64,000 nucleotides of DNA from DSNY01 sp040752195 (GTDB taxonomy: Bacteria > Pseudomonadota > Gammaproteobacteria > Burkholderiales > Burkholderiaceae_F): assembly GCA_040752195.1 (NCBI GenBank), contig JBFMFC010000005.1:62001-126000 (forward strand), in the 5' to 3' direction. Position numbers and translations under genes: made by a program. Each line of letters begins with the position of its first letter. Position 1 is the stretch's first letter. The notes under the pieces were generated by a model. It had not been told where the DNA came from, made no database searches, and was given only the letters and a program-made list of their open reading frames with translations. This document shows, piece after piece, positions 1-9,193 of this stretch.

Positions 1-1
1 C

Positions 2-1345
2 CAGTGGCTCGCCGACGCGGGGATCTTCCTGGGGTCGCTCCTGCTCGCCGCGTACGTGCAGCTGGCGCCGTACGGTGCATCGGCCTCCGCACTGCTCGAA
101 ACGGGCGTCGTGTTTGCGCTGCTGATGCTGGCGATGAACGCCGCTTTCGGCTTGTACCGCCGCGACGAGGCGATCACGTTCGCGGTCATCGTCGGGCGGC
201 TGCTGCTCGCGCTGGCCCTCGGGGCCGTCCTTGCGTACCTACTCTTCTATCTCATGCCCGGTGGGCAGAGCGCGCAGGCGGTCCTCGGCTATACGCTGCT
301 GTATGCCGCCTGTGGGCAAATCCTGCTGCGCCAGGTGATGAACACGGCGCGCAGCGCCGGCATCGGTGCGCGGCGGGTGCTGATCGTAGGCGTCGGTTCC
401 GAAGCGAAGACGGTGGAGGAGTCGCTCAAGACGATCGGATATCCGCGTTATGCGGTTGTCGGCTTCTACCAAGCGGGATCCGACGACGCATCCGGCATGC
501 TGTCGCCCGGGCGCGTGTACGCGCGCCAGAACAACCTGACCGAACTCGTCCGGCGGCTGCGGGTGCAGGAAGTGATCGTCGCTGTACGCGAGCAGCGCGG
601 CGGCGTGCTGCCACTTCGTGAACTGCTGGAGTGCCGGATCAACGGCGTTCCGGTCACGGATCTGGCGGGCTTCTACGAGCGCGTCCGGGGCGAGGTGCCG
701 ATCGAGTCGCTGAAAGCGAGCTGGCTCATCTACGGGCAGGGTTTCGCGCAGGACGGGCTGAGGACCGTGGTCAAACGCGCGTTTGACATCATCGCGTCGG
801 CGGTTCTGTTGATCTTGGCGTTGCCTGTGATGCTGCTGGCGGCGATCGCCGTCTATCTGGAGAGCGGACTGCCGATCATCTATCGGCAGGAACGCGTGGG
901 GCGTGGCGGCCGCACCTTCATGTGCTTGAAGTTCCGCAGCATGCGCCCGGATGCCGAGAAAGACGGCGTGGCCCGCTGGGCCACGGCGGGCGACTCGCGC
1001 ATCACGCGAGTGGGGCGAGTCATGCGCAAGACGCGCATTGACGAACTGCCGCAGCTGATCAACGTCCTGCGCGGAGACATGAGCCTGGTCGGGCCCCGGC
1101 CCGAGCGCCCGTGCTTCGTCAACGAGCTGAAACAGCAGATTCGCTTCTATGACATCCGTCACAGCGTCAAGCCCGGGCTGACCGGCTGGGCGCAGGTCCG
1201 CTACAGCTATGGCGCGTCGGTCGAGGACGCGAGCAAGAAGCTGGAGTACGACCTGTACTACGTCAAGAACCATTCGCTGTTTCTCGATGTTCTGATCCTG
1301 GTCGAGACGGTTCGCGTCATCCTGTTCCGCGAAGGTGCCCACTAG
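2..1345 (+). CDS. Initiating sugar transferase of the XrtA/PEP-CTERM exopolysaccharide locus (5' partial)
   Basis: The frame is open to the left edge, so only the last 447 residues are visible and the start lies outside. The first ~95 residues are hydrophobic membrane helices. A soluble linker follows, and from about visible residue 257 a bacterial sugar transferase domain begins: KRAFDI, one more helix, then KFRSM, DELPQL, VGPRPE and KPGLTGWAQV. Proteins of this family transfer a sugar phosphate to undecaprenyl phosphate at the inner membrane to begin a polysaccharide repeat unit. The layout fits the EpsB-like family (TIGR03013, from memory) that sits beside prsK, prsR and prsT in exosortase loci, and exactly that order follows here. 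The sugar substrate cannot be told from sequence. Confidence 0.9.
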   Translation, partial: QWLADAGIFLGSLLLAAYVQLAPYGASASALLETGVVFALLMLAMNAAFGLYRRDEAITFAVIVGRLLLALALGAVLAYLLFYLMPGGQSAQAVLGYTLLYAACGQILLRQVMNTARSAGIGARRVLIVGVGSEAKTVEESLKTIGYPRYAVVGFYQAGSDDASGMLSPGRVYARQNNLTELVRRLRVQEVIVAVREQRGGVLPLRELLECRINGVPVTDLAGFYERVRGEVPIESLKASWLIYGQGFAQDGLRTVVKRAFDIIASAVLLILALPVMLLAAIAVYLESGLPIIYRQERVGRGGRTFMCLKFRSMRPDAEKDGVARWATAGDSRITRVGRVMRKTRIDELPQLINVLRGDMSLVGPRPERPCFVNELKQQIRFYDIRHSVKPGLTGWAQVRYSYGASVEDASKKLEYDLYYVKNHSLFLDVLILVETVRVILFREGAH

Positions 1346-1459
1346 CGCAGGCGTTCGCCGTCGCGCGGGGACCGCCGGCAGCCGGTCGGGTAGCGCGTAC
1401 CGGTCGCGCACGGGCCGGGCAGAATTGCCTCCCGAACTCATCCGCTGCGGTCCGTCGCT

Positions 1460-3577
1460 TTGCACCCTGCCTTAGTCGCTGACTGGTCCACCGATCCCGC
1501 CGTTTGGTCGTACGGGCTCGCGGCGCTCGCCTTCGGCGCCTTTTCGCTCCAACTCATCCTCGGGCGGCGCGGATCGGGCGTCGGTGGACTGCTGCTCGCT
1601 GCCGTCGTTCTGCAGGCGGCGTGGGCGGCCGCATCGCTCGCGCACGCCGCTACCGGTGGCGCGCTCGCATGGAACCTGGCTCGCGCTTTCGACGGGCTGC
1701 GCTATGCAGGGCTGCTCGCTTTTCTCGCGATGATCCGCGTGCGTGGCTTCGGCGGTGCCGGCTCGACCGCAGGCGTCGGGCGCTCGCGGCGCTTCTCGGC
1801 CGCGGGGCTCTTGCTCGCGGTGATCGTCGTTCACTTGTTTGCGCCGCCGCCGGTGGCAACCGCGGTGAGCGGCGGCTCAAACAGCATGCTCGTGCCGGTG
1901 CTGCTGCTCGGTACGAGCGTCGTCGGTCTCGTGCTCGTCGAGCAGGTGTATCGCGGCATGTCGCCAGCGCAGCGCTGGAACGTGCGTCCGCTGTGCGTGG
2001 CGCTCGCTGCGGTGTTCGGCTACGACCTGGTGCTGTACTCGGACACCGCGCTGTTCCGGGCCGTCGATGCCAACCTGTGGGCTGCCCGAGGAGTTGCCCA
2101 CGCGCTCGTGATTCCGTTGCTTGGCATCGCCGCCGCGCGCAACAAGAACTGGCGCTTCGATGTCGCGCTTTCGCGCGGCGTGGTTGCCGGTTCGACGGCA
2201 CTCGTCGCGTCCGGTGCCTATCTGCTGGCGATTGCCATCGTCGGATACTACGTGCACTACTTCGGCGGCAGCTGGGGCAAGGCGCTGCTGACGGTGGTCC
2301 TGTTCGCCGGGTTGCTCGGCTTCGTGCTGGTGACCCTTTCCGGGACGTTTCGCGCCAAGGTGCGCGTGTTCGTCGCGAAGCACTTCTTCCCGTATCGCTA
2401 CGACTACCGGGAGGAGTGGCTATCCTTCACGCGCACCTTGTCGAACCCGGGCACGCCCGGCTCCCTGCGTGAGCGCGGTATCCGCGCGCTGGCGGATCTC
2501 GTCGAAAGCACCGGCGGAGCCCTGTGGACGAGAGGCGACGGCGGCTACGCGCAGGTCGCGCGTGTCAACCTGCCGGCAAGCGACCATGTCGAAGCCGCGT
2601 CCGACTGGCTCCCATCGTTTCTTGTCGCGACCGGCTGGGTGATCGATCTGCACGATCTGCGCCGGAACCCTGCCAAGTACAAGGTCGAGCGCATGCCGTC
2701 CTGGCTGCTGCAGTTTCCGGCGGCCTGGCTCGTCGTGCCGCTGTTCGACGGCGAGGAATTGCTCGGTTTCGTTCTGCTCGCCGATCCCCGGGTCAGGTTC
2801 GAACTGAACTGGGAGGTACTCGACCTGCTGAAGACCGCAGGACGACAGGTCGCCGGCTTTCTCGCGCATGAACGGGCGACAGAGGCGCTGCTGGAGGCGA
2901 GGAAGTTCGACGCGTTCAACCGGATGTCGGCCTTCGTCGTGCACGACTTGAAGAACGTGGTCGCCCAGCTTCAGCTTCTGCTGAGAAACGCGGAACGCCA
3001 CCGCGCGAACCCGGACTTCCAGCGCGACATGCTGACGACGGTCGAACACGCCGTCGGGCGGATGAACCACCTTATGCAGCAGCTTCGTTCGGGTGTGGAG
3101 CCGGTTGAGCGCCCCCGCCCGGTCGAACTGCGTTTGATCGCCGACCGTCTGCAACAGCGGTTCAGGGCCCTTGGGCAAGGGCTGTCGTTCGATGTGGAGT
3201 CTGGCATCGTCGTCGGCGGCCACGAGGATCGGCTGGAGCGCGTCGTCGGTCATCTCGTACAGAACGCGATCGACGCCTCGGGCGATAATCCGCGCGTTCG
3301 CGTGCGGATCCGTCGCGATGGCGCGGAGGCCATCGTCGAAGTCGCCGATCAGGGGGTCGGCATGAGCGCGGAGTTCGTTCGCGAGCGTCTGTTCAAGCCG
3401 TTTCAATCGACCAAGCACACCGGAATGGGTATCGGCGCCTACGAGAGCCAGCAGTACGTCGGCAGCATCGGCGGCCGCATCGAGGTCGATACGGCGCCCG
3501 GTGCCGGGACGACGGTGCGCGTGTTTCTCCCGCTGGTCGTGGCGCGCAGTGAGGTCACCGCCGAGGGCGCCGCGTGA
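1460..3577 (+). CDS. prsK: PEP-CTERM system sensor histidine kinase PrsK
   Basis: A 705-residue membrane sensor kinase. The first ~300 residues form roughly eight to nine hydrophobic helices, followed by a GAF-like region (about 320-470). The phosphoacceptor motif VHDLKN has His495. The ATPase domain shows an N box (HLVQNAIDAS), a G1 box (DQGVGM) and a G2 region (TGMGIG). The next gene is its likely partner response regulator and overlaps it by 4 bases (GTGA), so the two are probably translationally coupled. The start is a TTG. No in-frame ATG or GTG precedes the first helix and the Shine-Dalgarno match is weak, so the first residues are uncertain. The stimulus is unknown. Confidence 0.88.
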   Translation: MHPALVADWSTDPAVWSYGLAALAFGAFSLQLILGRRGSGVGGLLLAAVVLQAAWAAASLAHAATGGALAWNLARAFDGLRYAGLLAFLAMIRVRGFGGAGSTAGVGRSRRFSAAGLLLAVIVVHLFAPPPVATAVSGGSNSMLVPVLLLGTSVVGLVLVEQVYRGMSPAQRWNVRPLCVALAAVFGYDLVLYSDTALFRAVDANLWAARGVAHALVIPLLGIAAARNKNWRFDVALSRGVVAGSTALVASGAYLLAIAIVGYYVHYFGGSWGKALLTVVLFAGLLGFVLVTLSGTFRAKVRVFVAKHFFPYRYDYREEWLSFTRTLSNPGTPGSLRERGIRALADLVESTGGALWTRGDGGYAQVARVNLPASDHVEAASDWLPSFLVATGWVIDLHDLRRNPAKYKVERMPSWLLQFPAAWLVVPLFDGEELLGFVLLADPRVRFELNWEVLDLLKTAGRQVAGFLAHERATEALLEARKFDAFNRMSAFVVHDLKNVVAQLQLLLRNAERHRANPDFQRDMLTTVEHAVGRMNHLMQQLRSGVEPVERPRPVELRLIADRLQQRFRALGQGLSFDVESGIVVGGHEDRLERVVGHLVQNAIDASGDNPRVRVRIRRDGAEAIVEVADQGVGMSAEFVRERLFKPFQSTKHTGMGIGAYESQQYVGSIGGRIEVDTAPGAGTTVRVFLPLVVARSEVTAEGAA

Positions 3578-4923
3578 ACGCAGTGCGCAAGCCGCTGCTG
3601 ATCGTCGAGGACGATCCTGCGCTGCAAACGCAGATGAAGTGGGCATTCGACGCCTACGAAGTGGCCGTGGCGTCGGATCGCGAATCGGCGCTCGCGCAGG
3701 TGCGACGGCTCGAACCCGCCGTGATCACGCTCGATCTCGGGCTGCCGCCTGCACCGGACGAACCGACCGAGGGCCTGGCCACGCTGCAACAGATCCTCGG
3801 GCTTCTGCCCGACGCGAAGGTCATCGTGCTGACGGGCCAGAATGATCGAGCCAATGCACTGCAGGCGGTCGCGCTCGGCGCCTATGACTTCTACGCCAAA
3901 CCGTTCGAACCCGACGTGCTCGGGCTGATGATCGAGCGCGCGTTCCGGCTGCACGAGCTGCAGGAGGAGAACCGCCGCCTGCAGTCGACGCGGCAGGCCG
4001 CCGCGCTCGCCGGCATCCTGACGCGCGATCCCGACATGCTGAAGGTATGCCACACGGTTGAGAAGGTCGCGCCGACCAACGCGACCGTGCTGATCCTGGG
4101 TGACTCGGGCACCGGCAAGGAGCTACTGGCGCGCGGCCTGCACGAGTTGTCGCCGCGGCAGCGGCAGCGCTTCGTTGCGATCAACTGCGCGGCGATTCCG
4201 GAGACGCTGCTCGAAAGCGAGCTGTTCGGCTTCGAAAAGGGCGCCTTCACCGGCGCGGTCAAGCAGACGCCCGGCAAGATCGAGAGCGCGCATCGCGGCA
4301 CGCTGTTTCTCGACGAGATCGGCGACCTGCCGACCGCTCTGCAAGCTAAGCTGCTGCGCTTCCTGCAGGAGCGTTCGATCGAGCGCCTCGGCGGTCGCGA
4401 GGAGATTGCCGTCGACGTGCGTGTCGTGTGCGCCACACACCAGAATCTCAAGGCGCTGATCGCGGAAGGGAAGTTCCGCGAAGACCTTTTCTACCGGCTC
4501 GCCGAGATCGTCGTCAACGTACCGCCGCTGCGCCAGCGCAAGGGCGATGCGGCGCTGCTCGCCCACGCGTTCGTGCAGCGGTACGCCGCCGAGCACAAAC
4601 GCGGGTCGATGAAGCTCGCGCCGGACGCGATCGAGGCGATCGAACGGCACGACTGGCCCGGCAACGTGCGCGAGCTGGAAAACGTGATCAAGCGCGCCGT
4701 GATCATGGCCGACGGATCGTCGATCCGCGCCGCGGATCTGGACATCGAAGCGAAGGGTGAGGCTGGCGATCTGAACCTGCGCACGGTGCGCGACGACGCC
4801 GAGCGCGCCGCGGTGCTGCGCGCGCTCGCGCGCGTCGACGGCAATCTGAGCAAGGCCGCAGAGCTGCTGGGCATCAGCCGTCCGACACTGTACGACCTGC
4901 TGCATCGATTCGGATTGAAATGA
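3574..4923 (+). CDS. prsR: PEP-CTERM system sigma-54-dependent response regulator PrsR
   Basis: A 449-residue NtrC-type activator. The receiver domain has the acidic pair EDD near residues 11-13 and the phosphorylation site Asp54 (TLDLGLPP). The central AAA+ domain has a Walker A motif (GDSGTGKE from Gly176) and the sigma-54 contact loop GAFTGA at residues 223-228. The C-terminus is a Fis-type helix-turn-helix (NLSKAAELLGISRPTLYDLL). PrsR proteins are expected to switch on sigma-54 promoters of PEP-CTERM and polysaccharide genes. I found no convincing -24/-12 promoter in the window, so its targets are probably elsewhere. The GTG start lies inside the end of prsK. Confidence 0.92.
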   Translation: MNAVRKPLLIVEDDPALQTQMKWAFDAYEVAVASDRESALAQVRRLEPAVITLDLGLPPAPDEPTEGLATLQQILGLLPDAKVIVLTGQNDRANALQAVALGAYDFYAKPFEPDVLGLMIERAFRLHELQEENRRLQSTRQAAALAGILTRDPDMLKVCHTVEKVAPTNATVLILGDSGTGKELLARGLHELSPRQRQRFVAINCAAIPETLLESELFGFEKGAFTGAVKQTPGKIESAHRGTLFLDEIGDLPTALQAKLLRFLQERSIERLGGREEIAVDVRVVCATHQNLKALIAEGKFREDLFYRLAEIVVNVPPLRQRKGDAALLAHAFVQRYAAEHKRGSMKLAPDAIEAIERHDWPGNVRELENVIKRAVIMADGSSIRAADLDIEAKGEAGDLNLRTVRDDAERAAVLRALARVDGNLSKAAELLGISRPTLYDLLHRFGLK

Positions 4924-4972
4924 GCGGATCGCCGATCACCCTAGGCTTACGGCCGATTGAAGTTCCCCTCGG

Positions 4973-5025
4973 CCCCCCATTGCGAAAGGGGGGTGTCGCG
5001 CCGCCCCCTTTCAGAAGGGGGGCGG
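4973..5025 (+). repeat. Double-hairpin, REP-like palindromic element at the 5' end of prsT
   Basis: Two G/C hairpins sit side by side. The first pairs CCCCCC (4973-4978) with GGGGGG (4988-4993). The second pairs positions 5001-5010 with 5015-5025, allowing one bulged base. GAAAGGGGG at 4984-4992 is also an exact reverse complement of CCCCCTTTC at 5004-5012, so the two arms can pair with each other instead. This resembles the short palindromic intergenic repeats common in proteobacteria. It lies within the first 35 codons of the longest prsT frame and overlaps the likely ribosome-binding site. Copy number cannot be judged here; I saw no second copy in this window. Confidence 0.6.
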
Positions 5026-7862
5026 TGCACGCAGCGCGCGAGGGATGCTTCGGTGACGCCGGAACCGACTGCCGTCCTCTCGCTTCGCTGCAAGCAAGCT
5101 TCGCGCGCGCACTGACGCTGCTGTTCGTCGTGTTCGCGCTCGCCGGCTGCCTCAAGGACAGCCCCGAGCAGCTCGTCGCCTCGGCCAAGGACTATCTGGC
5201 GCGCGGCGAATACAACGCGGCCGTCATCCAGTTGAAGAACGCGCTGCAAGAGGCGCCTGGCGATGGCGAGGCGCGCCTGTTGCTCGGCCGCGCGCTGCTC
5301 GAAACACGCGATCCGGTGTCCGCGGAAAAGGAGCTGCGGCGCGCGCTCGAGTTCAAGCAGCCGGCGGAGGCCGTGCTGCCGCTGCTCGCACGCGCGCTGA
5401 TGGAGCAGGGCGAAGCCGCCAAGCTCGTGCGGGAGTTCTCGTCGCACCGGCTGGAGAGTCGCGACGCCGACGCGGTGTTCCGCTCCTGGCTGGGCGACGC
5501 GTACGTCCGTCTCGGCCGATGGCAGGACGCGGCGAACGCGTATGCCGCGGTGCTCTCCGCCAAACCGGGATTCGCGCCGGCTCGTTTGGGCCAGGCGCGG
5601 CTCGCTGCGGTCGACGGGCGCGTCGACGAGGCGATTGCGATCGCCGACGAGGTCAAAGCCGCCGATCCGAAGACTGCGGACGCCTACCTGTTGAAGGCCG
5701 AACTGCTGTCGCTGCGGGGCGAAGCCGACGCCGCGCGTGCGGAGTTGCGGCGGGCAGTCGACGCAGATCCGGGGCATCTGCCCGCGCGATTCGCGCTGAT
5801 ATCGCAACTGATCGATGCGCGCGACTTCGACGGTGCTGCCGCGCAGATCGGCGAGGCACGCAAGCACACGCGCGGCGACCTGCGCATCAGCTACTTCGAG
5901 GGACTGCTCGCCCTGCGCAAAGGCGACGTTCCGCGCGCGCGCGACCACGTGCTGCAGGTTCTGAAGCACGCCCCTGACCACGTGCCCAGCCTCGTGCTCG
6001 CCGGCGCGGTCGAACTGCGCGCCAACCAGCCGCTCGCGGCCGAGGCGTACCTGCGCAAGGCGATCAGTCGCGCGCCGGGGCACCTCGGCGCGCAGCGGAT
6101 GCTGGTCGGCGCGCTGCTTCGGGCGGGGCAGCCGGCGAAAGCGATCGAAGCGTTGCAACCGCTCGTTCAACACGCCGGCACCGACGACGCGCAGGTGCTG
6201 ATGCTGGCCGGAGAGACGTATCTGGCCAGCGGCGATCTGAAGCAGGCGGCGAGCTACTTCACTTCCGCCGCGTCGTCCGACGCTCAGAAGGTCGCGGCGC
6301 GCACGCGGCTCGGGCAGATCGCACTCGCCACGGGCCGGACCGAAACGGGTATTCGCGAGCTGGAGGCGGCCTCCGAACTGGACGCCGGGCAGTATCAGGC
6401 CGACCTCGTGCTGATCGTCGGTCATCTTCGTTCGAATCGCACCGATCGCGCGCTCGAAGCGGCCCGCAACCTCGAGAAGAAGCAGCCGGACAATCCGCTG
6501 TCGCATCACGTGCTCGGCGTCGTACACGCCGCGCGCAAGGACGGCGCGGCGGCACGGCGCAGCTTCGAGAAGGCGCTGGCCTTGCAGCCGTCGTATCTGC
6601 CGGCAGCGCAGGGGCTGGCCAGCCTCGATGTCGCCGAGAGGAAGCCTGGCGCAGCGAAGGCACGCTACGAGGCGATGATCGCGGCCGACCCGAAGAACGA
6701 GCAGATCTACATCGCGCTCGCGGACCTGCTCGCGCGGACCGGCAGTCCGCCGGCCGACGTGGCCGCAGCCTTGCAGCGCGCGGTCGCCGCGAATCCGCAG
6801 TCGGTCGATGCGCGCATCACGCTGATCGGTTTCCAGCTTCGTGCGCGCGATACGGCCGCCGCGCTCGCCGCCGCGCGCGAGGCCGCCACGGCGCTGCCCA
6901 GAGAGCCGCGCCTGCTCGATGCCCTGGCCGAGGCGCAGATCGCAGCCGGCCAGTCGCGCGAGGCGATCGAGACGCTGAAGAAGTCGGTGGACTTGCAGCC
7001 GCAAACCGTCCGCCCGCTCGTCAGACTCGCCGCCGTCCAGGCCGGCGCGAAGGAGCGCGAGGCGGCGATCGAGACGCTGCGACGGGCACAGCGGCTCGCT
7101 CCGAACGACGCCGGTGTGGTGCGCAGCCTGGTCGCTCTGTTCGTGCAGTCGGGTCGACACGAGGAGGCGCTGCGCGAGGCCAAGGCGCTGCAGGCGCGCG
7201 ATCCGAAGTCGGCGGCGGGCTTCGCGCTCGAAGGCGACGTGCTGGCCGCGCAGAGCAAACATGGCGAAGCGGAGCGTGCCTATCGCGACGGTTTGAAGGT
7301 CGACGCGAAGTCCGGCGCACTCGCGGTCGGTGTGTACTCGGCGCTCATCGGCGCGGGCAAGCGCGCCGACGCCGATGTGTTTGCGCGCGAGTGGAGCGCG
7401 CGCAATCCGCGCGACACGACGCTGCCGATGCATCTGGCCGATCGTGCGCTGAGCGCACGCGACTATCGCGTCGCGGCGGCTCACTACCAGGCCGTCGTGG
7501 CGATCGAACCGAACCACGTGATCGCGCTGAACAACCTGGCCTGGGCGAGCGGTCAGTTGGGCGACCCGAAGGCGATCGGGTATGCGGAGCGCGCCGCCCG
7601 GCTCGCGCCGGACAACGCTGCGGTGCTGGACACGCTCGGGATGCTGCTTGCCGCGCGCGGCGACAACGACAAGGCGCTTGCCTACCTGCAGAAAGCGCGC
7701 GCGCTCGCACCCGGCCGCGCCGACATCCGGCTCAACTACGCGAAGGCGCTCGCGAAGGCGGGGCGTCGCGACAGCGCGAAGACCGAGCTGGAAGCGCTGC
7801 TCGCGAGCAAGGAAGACTTTCCCGGCAAAGAGGAAGCCGCGGCGCTGCTGCGCGGTCTCTGA
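5025..7862 (+). CDS. prsT: PEP-CTERM system TPR-repeat lipoprotein PrsT
   Basis: A long, almost entirely TPR-repeat protein with a lipoprotein signal (ALTLLFVVFALAGC). From the Cys to the C-terminus it is helical repeats with the recurring pattern of Ala, Leu, Tyr and Pro. PrsT is the outer-membrane or periplasmic scaffold found with PrsK, PrsR and EPS export genes. The longest frame begins with ATG at 4920, overlapping the prsR stop, but that puts the lipid-bearing Cys at residue 77, too far for a signal peptide, and the first codons are made of a hairpin repeat. I prefer GTG 5025, preceded by AAGG, which puts the Cys at residue 42 and gives 945 residues. The start is uncertain. Confidence 0.87.
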   Translation: MHAAREGCFGDAGTDCRPLASLQASFARALTLLFVVFALAGCLKDSPEQLVASAKDYLARGEYNAAVIQLKNALQEAPGDGEARLLLGRALLETRDPVSAEKELRRALEFKQPAEAVLPLLARALMEQGEAAKLVREFSSHRLESRDADAVFRSWLGDAYVRLGRWQDAANAYAAVLSAKPGFAPARLGQARLAAVDGRVDEAIAIADEVKAADPKTADAYLLKAELLSLRGEADAARAELRRAVDADPGHLPARFALISQLIDARDFDGAAAQIGEARKHTRGDLRISYFEGLLALRKGDVPRARDHVLQVLKHAPDHVPSLVLAGAVELRANQPLAAEAYLRKAISRAPGHLGAQRMLVGALLRAGQPAKAIEALQPLVQHAGTDDAQVLMLAGETYLASGDLKQAASYFTSAASSDAQKVAARTRLGQIALATGRTETGIRELEAASELDAGQYQADLVLIVGHLRSNRTDRALEAARNLEKKQPDNPLSHHVLGVVHAARKDGAAARRSFEKALALQPSYLPAAQGLASLDVAERKPGAAKARYEAMIAADPKNEQIYIALADLLARTGSPPADVAAALQRAVAANPQSVDARITLIGFQLRARDTAAALAAAREAATALPREPRLLDALAEAQIAAGQSREAIETLKKSVDLQPQTVRPLVRLAAVQAGAKEREAAIETLRRAQRLAPNDAGVVRSLVALFVQSGRHEEALREAKALQARDPKSAAGFALEGDVLAAQSKHGEAERAYRDGLKVDAKSGALAVGVYSALIGAGKRADADVFAREWSARNPRDTTLPMHLADRALSARDYRVAAAHYQAVVAIEPNHVIALNNLAWASGQLGDPKAIGYAERAARLAPDNAAVLDTLGMLLAARGDNDKALAYLQKARALAPGRADIRLNYAKALAKAGRRDSAKTELEALLASKEDFPGKEEAAALLRGL

Positions 7863-7907
7863 TCCGTATCCAGATCCCAACTCCAACCACGATCCACAGG
7901 AAGCCAC

Positions 7908-9188
7908 ATGAGTGTTGTCGCAGTCGTCGGGCTCGGTTACGTCGGGCTCCCGCTGGCCGTCGAGTTCGGAAAGCGGTCGCGCACGATCGGATTCGATCTT
8001 TCGCAGGCGAAGATCGATGCGTACCTGCGTCACGTCGATCCGACGGGCGAAGTGAGCAGCGAGGATCTGAAGGCGGCGAAGCACCTCGTGCCGACAACCG
8101 ACCCGTCCGCCCTGAAAGAGGCCGACTTCATCGTCGTCGCCGTGCCGACGCCGGTGGACGACGCACACAACCCCGACTTCGGGCCGCTCGCCGGCGCCAG
8201 CGAGTTCGTCGGCCGCAATCTCAAGCCGGGGGCGACGGTGGTCTTCGAGTCGACGGTGTACCCGGGCGCGACCGAGGAAGTGTGCGTGCCGATCATCGAG
8301 AAGCACTCGGGCAAGACCTGGAAGAAGGACTTCTTCGTCGGCTATTCGCCCGAGCGGATCAACCCGGGCGACAAGGAACGCACGCTGACCAAGATCGTCA
8401 AGGTCGTCTCCGGCGATACACCCGAGACGCTCGAGCGGGTTGCGCGGATGTACGAATCGATCATTGCCGCGGGTGTGTATCGCGCCTCCAGCATCAAGGT
8501 CGCGGAAGCGGCCAAGGTGATCGAGAACACGCAGCGCGATCTGAACATCGCACTGGTCAACGAGCTGTCGCTGATCTTCCATCGCATCGGCATCGACACG
8601 CTCGAGGTGCTCGAGGCGGCCGGAACGAAGTGGAACTTCCTGCCGTTCCGCCCCGGGCTGGTCGGCGGGCACTGCATCGGCGTCGACCCGTACTACCTGA
8701 CGCACAAGGCGGAGATGCTCGGCTACCACCCGCAGGTCATCCTCGCCGGCCGGCGCATCAACGACGGCATGGGCAAGTACATCGCCGAGCAGACCGTGAA
8801 GACCCTGATCCAGAACGGCTTTCCGGTGAAGGGCGCCAACGTCAGCGTGCTCGGTTTGACCTTCAAGGAAAACTGCCCGGATCTGCGCAACTCGAAAGTC
8901 ATCGACGTGATCCGCGAGCTCGAGTCCTACGGCGTCAACGTACACGTTCACGATCCGGTCGCCTCGCCCGAGGAGGCGGTTCACGAATACGGCGTGCGGC
9001 TGGTGCCGTGGGAACAGCTTCCGCGCTCGAGCGCGATCGTCGCGGCGGTCGCGCACAAGGCGTACAAGCAGTACTCGATCGACGAAGTCGCCGCCAAACT
9101 CGCGCCCGGCGGCTTGTACGTCGACGTCAAGTGCCAGGCCGATCAGGCCGCGCTGCGCGCGCGCGGTTTCTCCGTGTGGCGGCTGTAA
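7908..9188 (+). CDS. tviB: UDP-N-acetylhexosamine 6-dehydrogenase (TviB/WbpO type)
   Basis: A 426-residue nucleotide-sugar dehydrogenase with three domains: an N-terminal NAD-binding fold (GLGYVGLPLAVEFGK), a central domain, and a C-terminal UDP-binding domain (GLTFKENCPDLRN). The catalytic Cys is C256 in GGHCIGVDPYY. Motifs such as ESTVYPGATEE, YSPERINPGD and VIENTQRDLNIALVNE match the TviB/WbpO group, which oxidises UDP-GlcNAc or UDP-GalNAc to the uronic acid, better than UDP-glucose dehydrogenase. It starts 46 bases after prsT and is followed 5 bases later by a matching C4-epimerase. Together they would supply UDP-N-acetylgalactosaminuronate or a related precursor for the polysaccharide. 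The exact substrate is inferred from motif similarity. Confidence 0.88.
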   Translation: MSVVAVVGLGYVGLPLAVEFGKRSRTIGFDLSQAKIDAYLRHVDPTGEVSSEDLKAAKHLVPTTDPSALKEADFIVVAVPTPVDDAHNPDFGPLAGASEFVGRNLKPGATVVFESTVYPGATEEVCVPIIEKHSGKTWKKDFFVGYSPERINPGDKERTLTKIVKVVSGDTPETLERVARMYESIIAAGVYRASSIKVAEAAKVIENTQRDLNIALVNELSLIFHRIGIDTLEVLEAAGTKWNFLPFRPGLVGGHCIGVDPYYLTHKAEMLGYHPQVILAGRRINDGMGKYIAEQTVKTLIQNGFPVKGANVSVLGLTFKENCPDLRNSKVIDVIRELESYGVNVHVHDPVASPEEAVHEYGVRLVPWEQLPRSSAIVAAVAHKAYKQYSIDEVAAKLAPGGLYVDVKCQADQAALRARGFSVWRL

Positions 9189-9193
9189 CCGGG

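Noticed and set aside
6420..6445. A tRNA-like T-loop (TTCGAATC) inside prsT
   Set aside because: No acceptor or anticodon stem surrounds it and it lies within a continuous coding frame.
7863..7907. A sigma-54 promoter for tviB controlled by PrsR
   Set aside because: No GG-N10-GC pattern of the right spacing could be found in this gap or the other EPS gaps.
4947..9056. A 1369-codon open frame on the minus strand opposite prsT and tviB
   Set aside because: It mirrors genes with clear motifs on the plus strand; its product is Arg/Gly/Ala-rich without any recognisable domain, as expected for the antisense of high-GC coding sequence.
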